Shown: positions 56,066 through 64,000 of the stretch, one piece after another
Layout: every line of letters starts with the position of its first letter
Position numbering within the stretch: position 1 is the first letter of the stretch
Assembly: GCA_041686235.1 (NCBI GenBank)
Contig: JAWLED010000002.1
Coordinates: forward strand, 1 to 64,000
Source: JAAAOH01 sp041686235
GTDB taxonomy: Bacteria; Spirochaetota; Spirochaetia; DSM-27196; PWMO01
Length of the DNA stretch: 64,000 nucleotides
Reading direction: 5' to 3'
Translations under genes and position numbers: made by a program
Notes under the pieces: model-generated
Told to the model about the DNA's origin: nothing
The model's input: only the letters and a program-made list of their open reading frames with translations
The model's database searches: none

Positions 56066-57736
56066 CTAATAGCCGTCGGACATGGCGCGGTTTCTGTCTT
56101 TCTTATACAACTCGTTGTAGACAAAGCCGCGGTTCTTGAGTTTTTCTTTGACTTCCTGGGGAAAGGGAACATAGCGCCAGAATATGTCACGCACCTCGCG
56201 GTCGAGCTTCTGCGTGCCTTCGCTCTCCCTGTTGATCCACAAGGTGTAATCCTGAACGAACGCATCTTTGACGTCACCTTTCATCCGGCGCTCGGAAAAC
56301 CACTGGTAGTACCAGCCGGTGAGCCCTTCTTCCATCCAATAGTGCTGCGCCTTCTCTTTGGCGACCTGCCAGCGTAGGTCCCCGACCGCCGCAATAACCG
56401 CGGAGCGCAGGTCTTTCGGATACATGGGTATAGCCAGCCGCCCGCGGCTGGTGGCTCGGTTGAACCGCTCGAACGGCTCCCAGCAGACTCCCTGATCTCC
56501 ATAGCATGGGATGAGGATGATATACGGCACGATCCGATTAAGCTGCCGCTTGAAGGTGCGCTCGAACACGCCCGGGTCGAGGTGCTCGACTTCTGCGAGG
56601 ATCTTGATGACGTTTTCGCGCACGCCGATGTCTTCGAATCCGCTCTTGAGGTATTGCTTCATGAGAACCGGGAAGTGGTTCCCTTGGCGCCCGATGGTAA
56701 GCTTCGCCATTTGACGGATGGTTCGCATCTCGGCGATCACGGTCTTTGTGTCGACAGCGCTGGCTGACTCGGATTCCTTGTCCTCGAGTTTTTCCAGCTG
56801 TTCCGACGCTGATTCGAGCTCTTGATACTCGCGAGAGAGCTCTTTATTGAGGCTTCCGAGTTTCTTGGTTATGGAGTTTATCTCTCCAAGAGCCGTTCTC
56901 TGTTCTTCGTTGTAGGGAGCTGCGAGGTCGTCGAAACCGGCGGCGTTGCCGTGCGCGGATATGAAATCCACCCGTTCGCGAAGCAGTGTTTCCTGCTCTT
57001 TGATTTCGTTTACCCGATTTCGGATGACCGTAATCTGGCTCTGATATTTGCCCCGCGCCTTTTCTATCATGGCGTTACGGTGATCCGCGTCGTTTTTCCG
57101 AGTAACTTTTGTCTCGTCGACGGCTGAAGGGTTCACACGTCCTCGCGCCACATCAGCGAGCCACTCGTCTACGTAATAGATTGGCTCGCCGGTCTTATTC
57201 TCAAAGATGGCGCCGGCTATCATCTTGCGCTGCTCGGGCGAGATGATGCTGGGGACGAGCGTCGCGAAGCGCAACAAAAGGATCTTGGGCTGGGGCAGAC
57301 CACTATCTATCTTTCCGGCAATGCCCTCGGCGACTTCCCAGAAAGCGGGGACAAGCTTGTGCCGGTACGTTGAGCGTTCCTTAGAATCCTGCGCGTTGAG
57401 AAACGAGCCGAGCAGGGAATGGAGACGCTTGGCGGGCTCACCTTCGCCGGTTAAGGCTTTCTGATAGAATTTTTTGTCGGAGAAATAGGGTTTGGGTTCT
57501 TCCCACAGCTTCTCCGGCACATGAAACGACTCGCGCTCGGTGTCGGGAGCAACGTCGGTCGACGACTTGCTCTGCTTAGACTCCGCCTCATCGAAAAGCT
57601 CCGAGAAGTCGGGAACATCTTCGGTGCCGCTTTTCTCGCCCTCGTGAGCGTCCTCCTCTACCGGGAGGAGCTCCGAGACATCGACGGCGTCATCGTCCAT
57701 TGGGTTTTCGTCTGTTCGACCGGGATCTTGCGCCAT
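56066..57736 (-). CDS. Large soluble protein of unknown function
   Basis: A 556-residue protein with no signal peptide or membrane segment; I do not recognise a family. The N-terminal ~75 residues are acidic and disordered (DDDAVDVSELLPVEEDAHEGE). Residues ~85-190 are helical; ~215-330 form a coiled coil (RGKYQSQITVIRNRVNEIKE, EINSITKKLGSLNKELSREY). The C-terminal ~200 residues contain a Trp/Tyr-rich globular part (CYGDQGVCWEPFERF, HYWMEEGLTGWYYQWF). The gene begins 27 nt downstream of tRNA-Ala on the same strand and has no ribosome binding site, so it may be expressed from the tRNA promoter. Confidence 0.72.
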   Translation of the reverse strand: MAQDPGRTDENPMDDDAVDVSELLPVEEDAHEGEKSGTEDVPDFSELFDEAESKQSKSSTDVAPDTERESFHVPEKLWEEPKPYFSDKKFYQKALTGEGEPAKRLHSLLGSFLNAQDSKERSTYRHKLVPAFWEVAEGIAGKIDSGLPQPKILLLRFATLVPSIISPEQRKMIAGAIFENKTGEPIYYVDEWLADVARGRVNPSAVDETKVTRKNDADHRNAMIEKARGKYQSQITVIRNRVNEIKEQETLLRERVDFISAHGNAAGFDDLAAPYNEEQRTALGEINSITKKLGSLNKELSREYQELESASEQLEKLEDKESESASAVDTKTVIAEMRTIRQMAKLTIGRQGNHFPVLMKQYLKSGFEDIGVRENVIKILAEVEHLDPGVFERTFKRQLNRIVPYIILIPCYGDQGVCWEPFERFNRATSRGRLAIPMYPKDLRSAVIAAVGDLRWQVAKEKAQHYWMEEGLTGWYYQWFSERRMKGDVKDAFVQDYTLWINRESEGTQKLDREVRDIFWRYVPFPQEVKEKLKNRGFVYNELYKKDRNRAMSDGY

Positions 57737-57763
57737 CTAAGTTACAAATGTAAGAAAGGGTAG

Positions 57764-57837
57764 TGGAGGTGACGGGATTCGAACCCGTGACCCCCTGAAT
57801 GCCATTCAGGTACTCTAGCCAACTGAGCTACACCCCC
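57764..57837 (-). tRNA. tRNA-Ala (anticodon GGC)
   Basis: A 74-nt cloverleaf on the minus strand. Acceptor stem GGGGGTG/CACCTCC (with one G-T pair), D arm GCTCAGTTGGCTAGAGT, anticodon stem-loop CCTGA-ATGGCAT-TCAGG with anticodon GGC, T arm CGGGTTCGAATCCCG, discriminator A. The 3' CCA is not encoded (the next bases are CTA). A strong promoter lies 16 nt upstream. Confidence 0.97.
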
Positions 57838-57852
57838 ATAAACTACCCGCAA

Positions 57853-57881
57853 ATAGTATGAAAAAGCGGGGGAGCTGTCAA
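57853..57881 (-). promoter_or_regulatory. Promoter of tRNA-Ala
   Basis: Minus-strand TTGACA (57881-57876), 17 bp, TACTAT (57858-57853). Strong match; the tRNA 5' end is at 57837. Confidence 0.8.
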
Positions 57882-57925
57882 CCTATTGTCGCGGCAGCTA
57901 TGGCGCCACAGGTACACTCACACGG

Positions 57926-58150
57926 TTATGCCAAAACCGGCTCTTGAGTTTCGCTGAGGTAGCCGGTTCGAACGCAGGCGTCGAAGAGGTGAAAACTGAT
58001 GAACTCCTCCGATTCCTTTACGTTGTCTTGCGAGTACGTGCGAAGCAGTATGCGGTAGCCTTCGGTTTCTTCTGCGAGCACCCACACATAGGTCTCGAGG
58101 CCGGCGATGCCCTTCACTTTGTAGTGTTTCTTTCGGCGTGTATTCGTCAT
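57926..58150 (-). CDS. Small basic protein of unknown function
   Basis: A 74-residue protein. A basic start (TNTRRKKHYKVKG) is followed by beta-like strands (ETYVWVLAEETEGYRILLRTYS) and a short helical end. No motif is recognised, but GGGAGG lies 8 nt before the ATG and codon use is like that of real genes here. It is divergent from the addB-like gene and upstream of the tRNA. Confidence 0.65.
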   Translation of the reverse strand: MTNTRRKKHYKVKGIAGLETYVWVLAEETEGYRILLRTYSQDNVKESEEFISFHLFDACVRTGYLSETQEPVLA

Positions 58151-58210
58151 TGCCCCATCCTCCCTATTTTCATATGTCGGAAGAAAGGCTATGCTCGATT
58201 ACGCATTTCG

Positions 58211-61009
58211 ATGTCGTACTCCAAAGGGCTCTTTCCGACCATCCGGCAACATCTTAGCTCTCCCAACGTGATCTTCGTGTTTCCCTCCGAGATTACGGCA
58301 AGTTTCTGGCGTCGAGAGACGGCTCGGCGGGGCCCCTCGCGAGCGGTGCGAACGGATCGATTCATTTCCTGGGACACCTTCAAAGAGCACGTGCTTCAGG
58401 AGCGTGCGGAGCTCGTCCCGGTAAACCGCACGGCCCGCATGCTGTTTGCCGCTTCAGTGGTGCGTGACAACGCGCAGACCCCGTTTCTCTCCCGTCTCGT
58501 ACCGCGCGAGTTCGCCGAGGAGGCGGATTCCTTTATCTCGGAGATCGAAGGAATCCTGCCGACACTCGACACCCTTGCGGCCCCCTCGATCCGGGCACGG
58601 CTCGAGCCCGGTTTGCGGAGTGACGTCGACGAGCTCATGAGACGCTATCGAAGGTTCCTCGAGGGACACCGGCTGTTTGAGCCTGCATGGGAGGTCGGGG
58701 AGTTCGATCCCGGACGGCGCTCCTACATGATTATCTATTCGGAGCTCATTACCGATTTCGCCGAGTTTCGGGCCGGGCTCGAGGGCCATCCGGCGGTTAC
58801 CGTGGTGCAGGCGAGCGAGGAGCATTGGCCGGTGCTGCGTGAGTACGAGACCTCGCCTGCGGAGATCCGCGATGTCTGTGCTCATATCGAAAAGCTGCTC
58901 GACGAAGGCGTAGAGCCCGACGAGATTGCAGTATCGGTGTGCGGTGATGACGCGTTCGGGAGATACTTCGAAGACGCGTGCCGACGGCGCGGTATCCCGG
59001 TAACTCCTCGGGCGGGGAAGGCGCTCAGCGCATATCCCGCCGGCCGCTTTTTCGAGAACCTGCGAGCCCTGGCTCAGAATAGTTTCTCCCTCTCCGCTAT
59101 GCAGGCCCTTTTGCTCGACGGGGCGGTTCCGTGGAAGGAGCCGGCGGTGCAGCGAAGCTTGGTCCAAACCGGTATTGCGGGGGGGTGCCTGCGTAACTAC
59201 CGGGAGAATGGAAGGGAGCGCGATACGTGGCTGCGGGCTCTCGCCGGTGAGACGCTGGACGGCGAGCGCAGGCTCTACAAAAAACTGCGATCTCACACGG
59301 CGGCTCTCTCTGCGGCACGGGGGTTCCGCGAGTTGCGCACCGCGCTCTATGAGTTTTTCAACGTGTTTCTCGACACCGGTGTTTGGAGCGAGGCGCAAAT
59401 GCCGGTCTTTCAACGCTGTATGGAGGTGCTCGCCGAGCTGATGGATACCGGCGAGCGTCTCGGGCTCGGGGAGGCCAAGCCGTTTGATCTGTGGCTTTCG
59501 GTGCTTCGCTCGCGGGTGTACGTGCCGCGCGGCGATCGAGAGCTCGATGCGGTTGCCGCCGAAGGCCGCGATACCGGTGGTGGGGTTGCGGTGTTTCCCT
59601 ATCGGGTGGCGGCGGGAATGGAGCCGAGCTACCACTTCGTCGTCAACGCCTCCAATGCGCGAATGCGGTTGGTATACACCCCGTTTCGCTTTTTGCGCGA
59701 CGACGAGAAGGCAACACTGAACCTCGCAGATCGGGACTTCACCGACGCGTATACTGCCGTATACGCGCACTCAGGCCGGCATGTACTCGTGAGCTATGCG
59801 CGGGAGAGCTATTCCGGCCCGCAGTTGCCGCCGAGCTGGTTCGCGGAGCGTCAACTGGTACAGGTCGTCGGCGATGAAGAGACGGAAGCCGATCCCTTTC
59901 GGCTCGAGCGCTCTTACTTCGACGGTACCTCCGGAGCTCCGCAGCGGGTGTACGCTACCCAGCGTCAGGGGGTATCCCGCATGGCGGAGTCCACCTCTCG
60001 CCCACGTCATCCCGACTGGTCGCGAGCGAAGGTAGGAGACACGGCGCTGCGCGAGCGGCTCTTGAGAAACAGACGTACAAAAGACGGGGAGTTGAAGCTC
60101 TCGCCGAGCGATGTACACACGTATCGCCATTGCCCGTTTTCATATATGCTCGGTCGGCTGCTCGAGCTCGACCCGCACGCATACCAGGTGTCGGCAAAAG
60201 AAGCGATGGACGCGGGGCGGGCATATCATCGCGGGTTGGAAAACCTCTTCGCCCGCATCAGACGGCACTCGACGGTGTTCCGCGCCGAGGATGCCGAGCT
60301 CTACCATGGGTGGGTCCGAGAGGAGGCAATAGAGGCGATGGAGACGTGGAGCTCCACGCAGACCTCGCTTTCCCCCGGGGCAACGGTCCCGCTGCGGCTG
60401 CAGCTCGAGGAAAGCATGCACGAGATGATCAGGGCGGACGCCGAGCAGTTCGACGGCTTCGAAATAGAGGTGCTCGAGCGCTACGAGTCGGTAGAGCTCG
60501 AGGACGGGGTGCAACTCGGAGGCTATATGGACCGGCGCATGCGGCGGCCGGGCACCGAAGAGGCCGTCGTTATCGACTACAAAAAGGGAAATCTTCCCGA
60601 AAAGAAAACGTTCCGAGTCGGGGCACGCGAAGCCGGGGCCGGAGCGGGAGGCGACGTTGGGGCCGGGGCCGGAGCGGGAGCCGGAGAGGTCGAAAATCTT
60701 CAATTGCCGCTCTACGCGGAGATCCTCGAGCGAATCGGCAGGAAGGTGAGCGGACTGCGCCTGTACTCCATCGAGAAGCAAAAATACCTGATTGTCTACG
60801 CGCCCGATGAAGACGTGCCGAATGGTGGGAAGCGCACGCGCGTGCTCGATGAGGAGGGGCTCGCCGAGGCGCAGGCGGCGGCTGTGCGGGCGGCGGAGGC
60901 GTCATCCTCCGGCATCCGCGCCGGAGACTTCCGCTTCCCCGACGCCCACGAAGGGTGTGAATCCTGCGCCTTTCCCGGCATTTGCCGGGCGAAGTTTATG
61001 ACCGGATAG
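58211..61009 (+). CDS. addB: AddB-like PD-(D/E)XK exonuclease with Fe-S cluster site
   Basis: A 932-residue protein. The N-terminal part (~1-600) looks like the inactive helicase arm of AddB, with no Walker A. The C-terminal part is a RecB-type nuclease: GYMDRRMRR, the active-site VIDYKKG (D-x-K), and QLPLYAEILERI. Cysteines in YRHCPF and then CESCAFPGIC at the end form the four-Cys 4Fe-4S pattern of AddB. Between the D-x-K and QLPLY motifs lies a ~25-residue Gly/Ala tract (60634-60686). With AddA downstream it would resect double-strand breaks. The start at 58211 is inferred from the N-terminal pattern; the ribosome binding site is weak. Confidence 0.85.
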   Translation: MSYSKGLFPTIRQHLSSPNVIFVFPSEITASFWRRETARRGPSRAVRTDRFISWDTFKEHVLQERAELVPVNRTARMLFAASVVRDNAQTPFLSRLVPREFAEEADSFISEIEGILPTLDTLAAPSIRARLEPGLRSDVDELMRRYRRFLEGHRLFEPAWEVGEFDPGRRSYMIIYSELITDFAEFRAGLEGHPAVTVVQASEEHWPVLREYETSPAEIRDVCAHIEKLLDEGVEPDEIAVSVCGDDAFGRYFEDACRRRGIPVTPRAGKALSAYPAGRFFENLRALAQNSFSLSAMQALLLDGAVPWKEPAVQRSLVQTGIAGGCLRNYRENGRERDTWLRALAGETLDGERRLYKKLRSHTAALSAARGFRELRTALYEFFNVFLDTGVWSEAQMPVFQRCMEVLAELMDTGERLGLGEAKPFDLWLSVLRSRVYVPRGDRELDAVAAEGRDTGGGVAVFPYRVAAGMEPSYHFVVNASNARMRLVYTPFRFLRDDEKATLNLADRDFTDAYTAVYAHSGRHVLVSYARESYSGPQLPPSWFAERQLVQVVGDEETEADPFRLERSYFDGTSGAPQRVYATQRQGVSRMAESTSRPRHPDWSRAKVGDTALRERLLRNRRTKDGELKLSPSDVHTYRHCPFSYMLGRLLELDPHAYQVSAKEAMDAGRAYHRGLENLFARIRRHSTVFRAEDAELYHGWVREEAIEAMETWSSTQTSLSPGATVPLRLQLEESMHEMIRADAEQFDGFEIEVLERYESVELEDGVQLGGYMDRRMRRPGTEEAVVIDYKKGNLPEKKTFRVGAREAGAGAGGDVGAGAGAGAGEVENLQLPLYAEILERIGRKVSGLRLYSIEKQKYLIVYAPDEDVPNGGKRTRVLDEEGLAEAQAAAVRAAEASSSGIRAGDFRFPDAHEGCESCAFPGICRAKFMTG
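60634..60686 (+). repeat. GC-rich in-frame repeat in addB nuclease domain
   Basis: GGGGCCGGAGCGGGA-type units are repeated three times and encode a Gly-Ala tract in the middle of the nuclease domain, between two catalytic motifs. The frame is kept. Confidence 0.75.
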
Positions 61010-61076
61010 GCGTGGCCGGCCGTGGTCGGTCCCGGCGGTCTGGGGGCCACCGAAGAGAAGAAAGGGGACGACACCG

Positions 61077-64000
61077 ATGCAGCTCGACCGACAACAGAAG
61101 GAGGCGGTCAACGTTCGGCGCAACGCCGTGGTTACCGCCGGTGCGGGCTCAGGAAAAACGCGGGTACTCGCCGAACGCTACGTTCGGCTCGTGCACGAGG
61201 ACCAAGTGCCGGTTGACGAGATCCTCACGCTTACCTTTACGCGAAAAGCGGCCGCGGAGATGTACGAGCGGATTTACCGCGCCCTCACGGCGTTCCGAGA
61301 CGACGAGTTCGTCGCGCAGCAGCTCGGACATTTTGAGCACGCCCAGATATCCACGGTCGACAGCTTCTGCGCTCAGATCGCGCGAAACGGCTGCAGCCGC
61401 TACGGGGTCCCCACCGGCTTTCGAGTCGATGAGGAGGAGGTCGATACACTCGCGGAGGACACCGCGTTGGCCTTTCTACTGGAGAACCGAAACAATCCGG
61501 TACTTGCTCGTTTCGTGGCGATAAACGGCTTCCAAGACGTGTGGAAACAGGGGTTTGCCGAGCTTGCCCGCAGCTATGTGTTGGTCTCACGCCGGCAAGA
61601 CCCGCAGGGAGCTCTGAGCAAGCAGTTTCGCGAGCTCGGGCGGCTGTACCGGCAACGGGTTTCGGAATTGCAGGAGCAGATGGGGCTGCTCCTCTCGCTG
61701 GAGCCGGCGCTCAAGGCCATCGGGGAAGCGCAGAAGGCGTTCGCCGAGATAACGCTCGATCCCGGCTGGGATCCGCGCACCGCCCAATCGGTCCCCGAGG
61801 GGTTCGATGCGTTCATAGGTGCCGTTGGAGAGCTCAGCAAGCAGGTGGGCCGTAGCAAAAAGGAGGCCGCGGTTCTCTACAAAGAATGTGTGGACCGTAT
61901 TAGAGAGCTTCGCACCGACCTCGAAGAACTGGTAAAGACCGCCCAGGTCCGTGAGGAGCTCGGCGAGCTCTACCAACTCGTGGCGAGCTTCGAGGAGCAG
62001 GTGCGAAGCGAAAAACGTCGCCGGGGCCTTCTTTCCTATCGGGACGTCATGGAGCTCGCCGTCGATCTTCTTCGCAGTGACGCGGCCCTTCTCGACTATT
62101 ACAACGAGCGGTTCTCGTTTGTCATGATAGACGAGTTTCAGGATAACAACGCGCTGCAGAAAAATCTGCTGTATCTCCTTTCGCTGAGCTCTCAGGCACG
62201 CGAACGCCGAGCGCCGCCTGAGACTCAGACCGGAGCTTCAGCCGACGCCACGGGGGGAGCCTCAGCTGCCGCCACGCCCGGCGCTTCGCTTGAAAACCTC
62301 GTGGACGCCGAGGACCTCGAGCCGGAAAAGCTCTTTTTCGTCGGAGACGAGAAGCAGTCGATCTATCGCTTTCGGGGTGCCGACGTGGGGGTGTTCAAGC
62401 AACTCTCCGACGAGATTGCCGATGCCGGGGGGCGCGCGCTCGAGCTTCCGTTTAACTATCGAAGCAGACCGCGGCTGATCTCGTTTTTTAACCGGATATG
62501 CGAAAAGACCATGGCCGACGCCGCGGCGAGCTACGAGGCACGCTTTGCCCCGCTCGAGGCTCCCGCCGACGACGAGGCAGATAGTCCCCCGCGCATCACG
62601 GTCGCGTACAAACGCTATGACGAGGCGGGCGACACCGATGAGGTGCTCGGGCAGGACGAGGCTGAGGCCTACTATGTTGCAAAGAGCATTCGAGAGGCGA
62701 TTGACGCGGGGACGTGGACGCTGCCGACCGAGGAAGGCGGGGGCACCCGGGCCGCCGAGTTCGACGATGTTGCGGTGTTGATGCGCTCCACCAGCAACCA
62801 GCGCCATTACGAGCGCATGTTTCGCTTGTTCGGGGTGCCCTATTCCACCCAGAGCGTGAGAAGTCTCTTCGAAGGAGCGGCGGCCCACGACCTGTATAAC
62901 GTCCTCCAGTTGTGCATCTATCCTGAAGATCGGGCGGCATACGCCGCCGTCCTGCGCTCGCCGTTGGTCAACGTCTCCGACGAAGCGCTCTCTCGGCTCC
63001 TCCTCGACGAAAACACCCCCTTCAGCGCGGAGTCGGCGGTGGAATTGTCCGAGGAAGATGCGGCCAAATACGCGCGCGGGGCGGAGCTCTACGGCGAGCT
63101 ACGGGCACGCGTGGATGAGCAGCCGGTATCGGTGGTCGTTTCGGACTTCTGGTATCTATTCGGTTACCGGTACAAGCTGCTGGGCTCGCCTCGATTTCAT
63201 CCGTACCTCGAATACTTCGACTACCTCTATGAGCTTGCCCGCAGCATGGATGACCGGCCGATGTACGAGTTCGTCGAGGCATTGCGGGCAAATCTCGGAA
63301 ACTACGGGCGAAGACGGGAGCTCGAGGTCGTCCGTGACGCGCAGCGCGGCGTGCAGCTTCTCACCATCCACGGGGCAAAGGGGCTCGAGTTTCCGGTAGT
63401 GGTGCTTGCAAACACCGGGAATGTCGGGCGCAAGGAGAGTATGGGAACGAAGCCGTTCTATCTCTCCGATGAGTTCGGGCTAACGGCAAGCATGCCCGCC
63501 TCCGGCGAGCCGCTCGCGAAACGAGAACGAGTCAACTACTTCTTTCTCGAAAGCGAGCGCGAGAACGAGGCGATGGAGCACGCCGAGCTCAAGCGCCTTT
63601 TGTACGTCGCACTCACTCGCGCCGAGTCGCACCTTCTCATTACCGGCGTATTCAATCGGAACAACCGAAACTCCGAGGGGCATTTGCTCAACCTCGTGCT
63701 CGGCTCTCTCGATATCGATCCTCAAGACCCCCAAGACTCCCACGTCACGCTCGGCAGCGCCGGCGTCGAGATCAAGCGTATCCCCGATGTGAGCCGTTCC
63801 GCCGCGTTCATGCCCGCCGAGGCTCACCGCGGTCCCACGCTCGAGGACGCCGCCGCCGCCTACAGCCGGGCCGAGCTCACGCACCGAAGTGCCGTTTCGC
63901 GGGAGATCTCGGTAACGGAGCTCGCAGAGCGGTATCGCTCGCTGCAGGCGCGCGCCGGCCTGGAGGCGGGCGCGGGGGCCGGCCCGGGCGTCGGGGTCGA
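61077..64000 (+). CDS. addA: AddA-type UvrD/Rep helicase-nuclease (partial, runs off edge)
   Basis: At least 974 residues of a superfamily 1 helicase. Motifs in order: AGAGSGKTR (I), LTLTFTRKAAAEMYER (Ia), HAQISTVDSFC, FVMIDEFQDNN (II), LFFVGDEKQSIYRFRGAD (III), LPFNYRSRPRL (IV), LLTIHGAKGLEFPVVVLAN (V) and RLLYVALTRAESHLLITG (VI). The nuclease domain would lie beyond the window. A repeat-encoded Ala/Gly/Thr/Ser linker interrupts it around residues 380-405 and another Gly/Ala tract occurs at the edge. It starts 67 nt after the addB stop; GGGGAC upstream is a weak ribosome binding site. Confidence 0.92.
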   Translation, partial: MQLDRQQKEAVNVRRNAVVTAGAGSGKTRVLAERYVRLVHEDQVPVDEILTLTFTRKAAAEMYERIYRALTAFRDDEFVAQQLGHFEHAQISTVDSFCAQIARNGCSRYGVPTGFRVDEEEVDTLAEDTALAFLLENRNNPVLARFVAINGFQDVWKQGFAELARSYVLVSRRQDPQGALSKQFRELGRLYRQRVSELQEQMGLLLSLEPALKAIGEAQKAFAEITLDPGWDPRTAQSVPEGFDAFIGAVGELSKQVGRSKKEAAVLYKECVDRIRELRTDLEELVKTAQVREELGELYQLVASFEEQVRSEKRRRGLLSYRDVMELAVDLLRSDAALLDYYNERFSFVMIDEFQDNNALQKNLLYLLSLSSQARERRAPPETQTGASADATGGASAAATPGASLENLVDAEDLEPEKLFFVGDEKQSIYRFRGADVGVFKQLSDEIADAGGRALELPFNYRSRPRLISFFNRICEKTMADAAASYEARFAPLEAPADDEADSPPRITVAYKRYDEAGDTDEVLGQDEAEAYYVAKSIREAIDAGTWTLPTEEGGGTRAAEFDDVAVLMRSTSNQRHYERMFRLFGVPYSTQSVRSLFEGAAAHDLYNVLQLCIYPEDRAAYAAVLRSPLVNVSDEALSRLLLDENTPFSAESAVELSEEDAAKYARGAELYGELRARVDEQPVSVVVSDFWYLFGYRYKLLGSPRFHPYLEYFDYLYELARSMDDRPMYEFVEALRANLGNYGRRRELEVVRDAQRGVQLLTIHGAKGLEFPVVVLANTGNVGRKESMGTKPFYLSDEFGLTASMPASGEPLAKRERVNYFFLESERENEAMEHAELKRLLYVALTRAESHLLITGVFNRNNRNSEGHLLNLVLGSLDIDPQDPQDSHVTLGSAGVEIKRIPDVSRSAAFMPAEAHRGPTLEDAAAAYSRAELTHRSAVSREISVTELAERYRSLQARAGLEAGAGAGPGVGV
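62213..62286 (+). repeat. In-frame repeat between helicase motifs II and III of addA
   Basis: About three units of a ~24-bp GC-rich repeat encode Gly-Ala-Ser-Ala-Asp/Ala-Ala-Thr-like segments. The frame is maintained and the helicase motifs on both sides are intact. Confidence 0.65.
63944..64000 (+). repeat. GC-rich repeat at the right window edge, in addA
   Basis: GGCGCGGGGGCCGG-like repeats encode a Gly/Ala/Pro tract in the addA product, cut by the window edge. Confidence 0.5.

Noticed and set aside
1..64000. Prophage, insertion sequences or integrated elements.
   Set aside because: No transposase, integrase, terminal inverted repeats with target duplications, or phage structural genes were seen.

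Overview
The window looks like a piece of a free-living, GC-rich spirochaete chromosome, probably a salt- or soda-habitat Spirochaeta-like lineage. The grounds are the protein set: a FlgM-like anti-sigma factor, a Lon-like protease with an N-terminal AAA/coiled-coil region, a HATPase-HDOD protein, a cyclophilin-FKBP double immunophilin, an AddAB-type Fe-S nuclease pair, a sodium-coupled NSS transporter with its MetS micro-subunit, and several large proteins with no recognisable family. No rRNA, phage, transposon or CRISPR array is visible. The window is a draft scaffold: four runs of exactly 100 N mark assembly gaps, and every one lies inside a GC-rich tandem repeat.

Layout. 1-9.4 kb: start of an AsmA/TamB-like envelope gene (minus, cut by the window edge), a Dps-like ferritin, a GT4 glycogen synthase, an ROK-like kinase, an MFS carrier, an SGNH hydrolase, then metS and the NSS transporter (minus), a metallophosphoesterase and an unknown. 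9.5-14.5 kb: ctpA-rsmE-tagA operon, fxsA (minus) and an odd NtrC-type regulator. 14.5-24.9 kb: envelope and stress genes (exported protein, SDR, STAS, PspA, winged-helix regulator), a 367-bp AT-rich island with DnaA-box-like sites, two membrane proteins and a DjlA-like co-chaperone, then murA and a lipoprotein (minus). 25.1-32.1 kb: thrC, aspS, serA, cyclophilin-FKBP lipoprotein, radA. 32.1-35.7 kb (minus): TPR lipoprotein, nrnA-like and traB-like genes. 35.8-45.5 kb: unknown anchored protein, transketolase, hisA-hisE, HD-domain protein, MFS plus FadR-type regulator, HIT protein. 45.7-57.8 kb: zinc-motif membrane protein, rsmI, flgM, a degenerate iron alcohol dehydrogenase, trmH, osmC-glutaredoxin, HATPase-HDOD, Lon-like protease, nif3-lspA-small membrane protein, unknown, tRNA-Ala. 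57.9-64 kb: a small protein and the AddB/AddA pair; addA runs off the right edge.

Two patterns run through the whole window. First, GC-rich short-period repeats with a different unit at each place fill five of the nine convergent gene junctions, and similar sequence forms in-frame Gly/Ala/Pro/Ser-rich linkers inside otherwise ordinary housekeeping proteins. Second, several genes have a good sigma-70 promoter whose -10 hexamer lies only 6-7 nt before the ATG, with no ribosome binding site, which predicts leaderless mRNAs. Genes inside operons and many others instead have clear GGAGG-type ribosome binding sites.

All start sites, promoters and functions are read from sequence alone; no database search was run.
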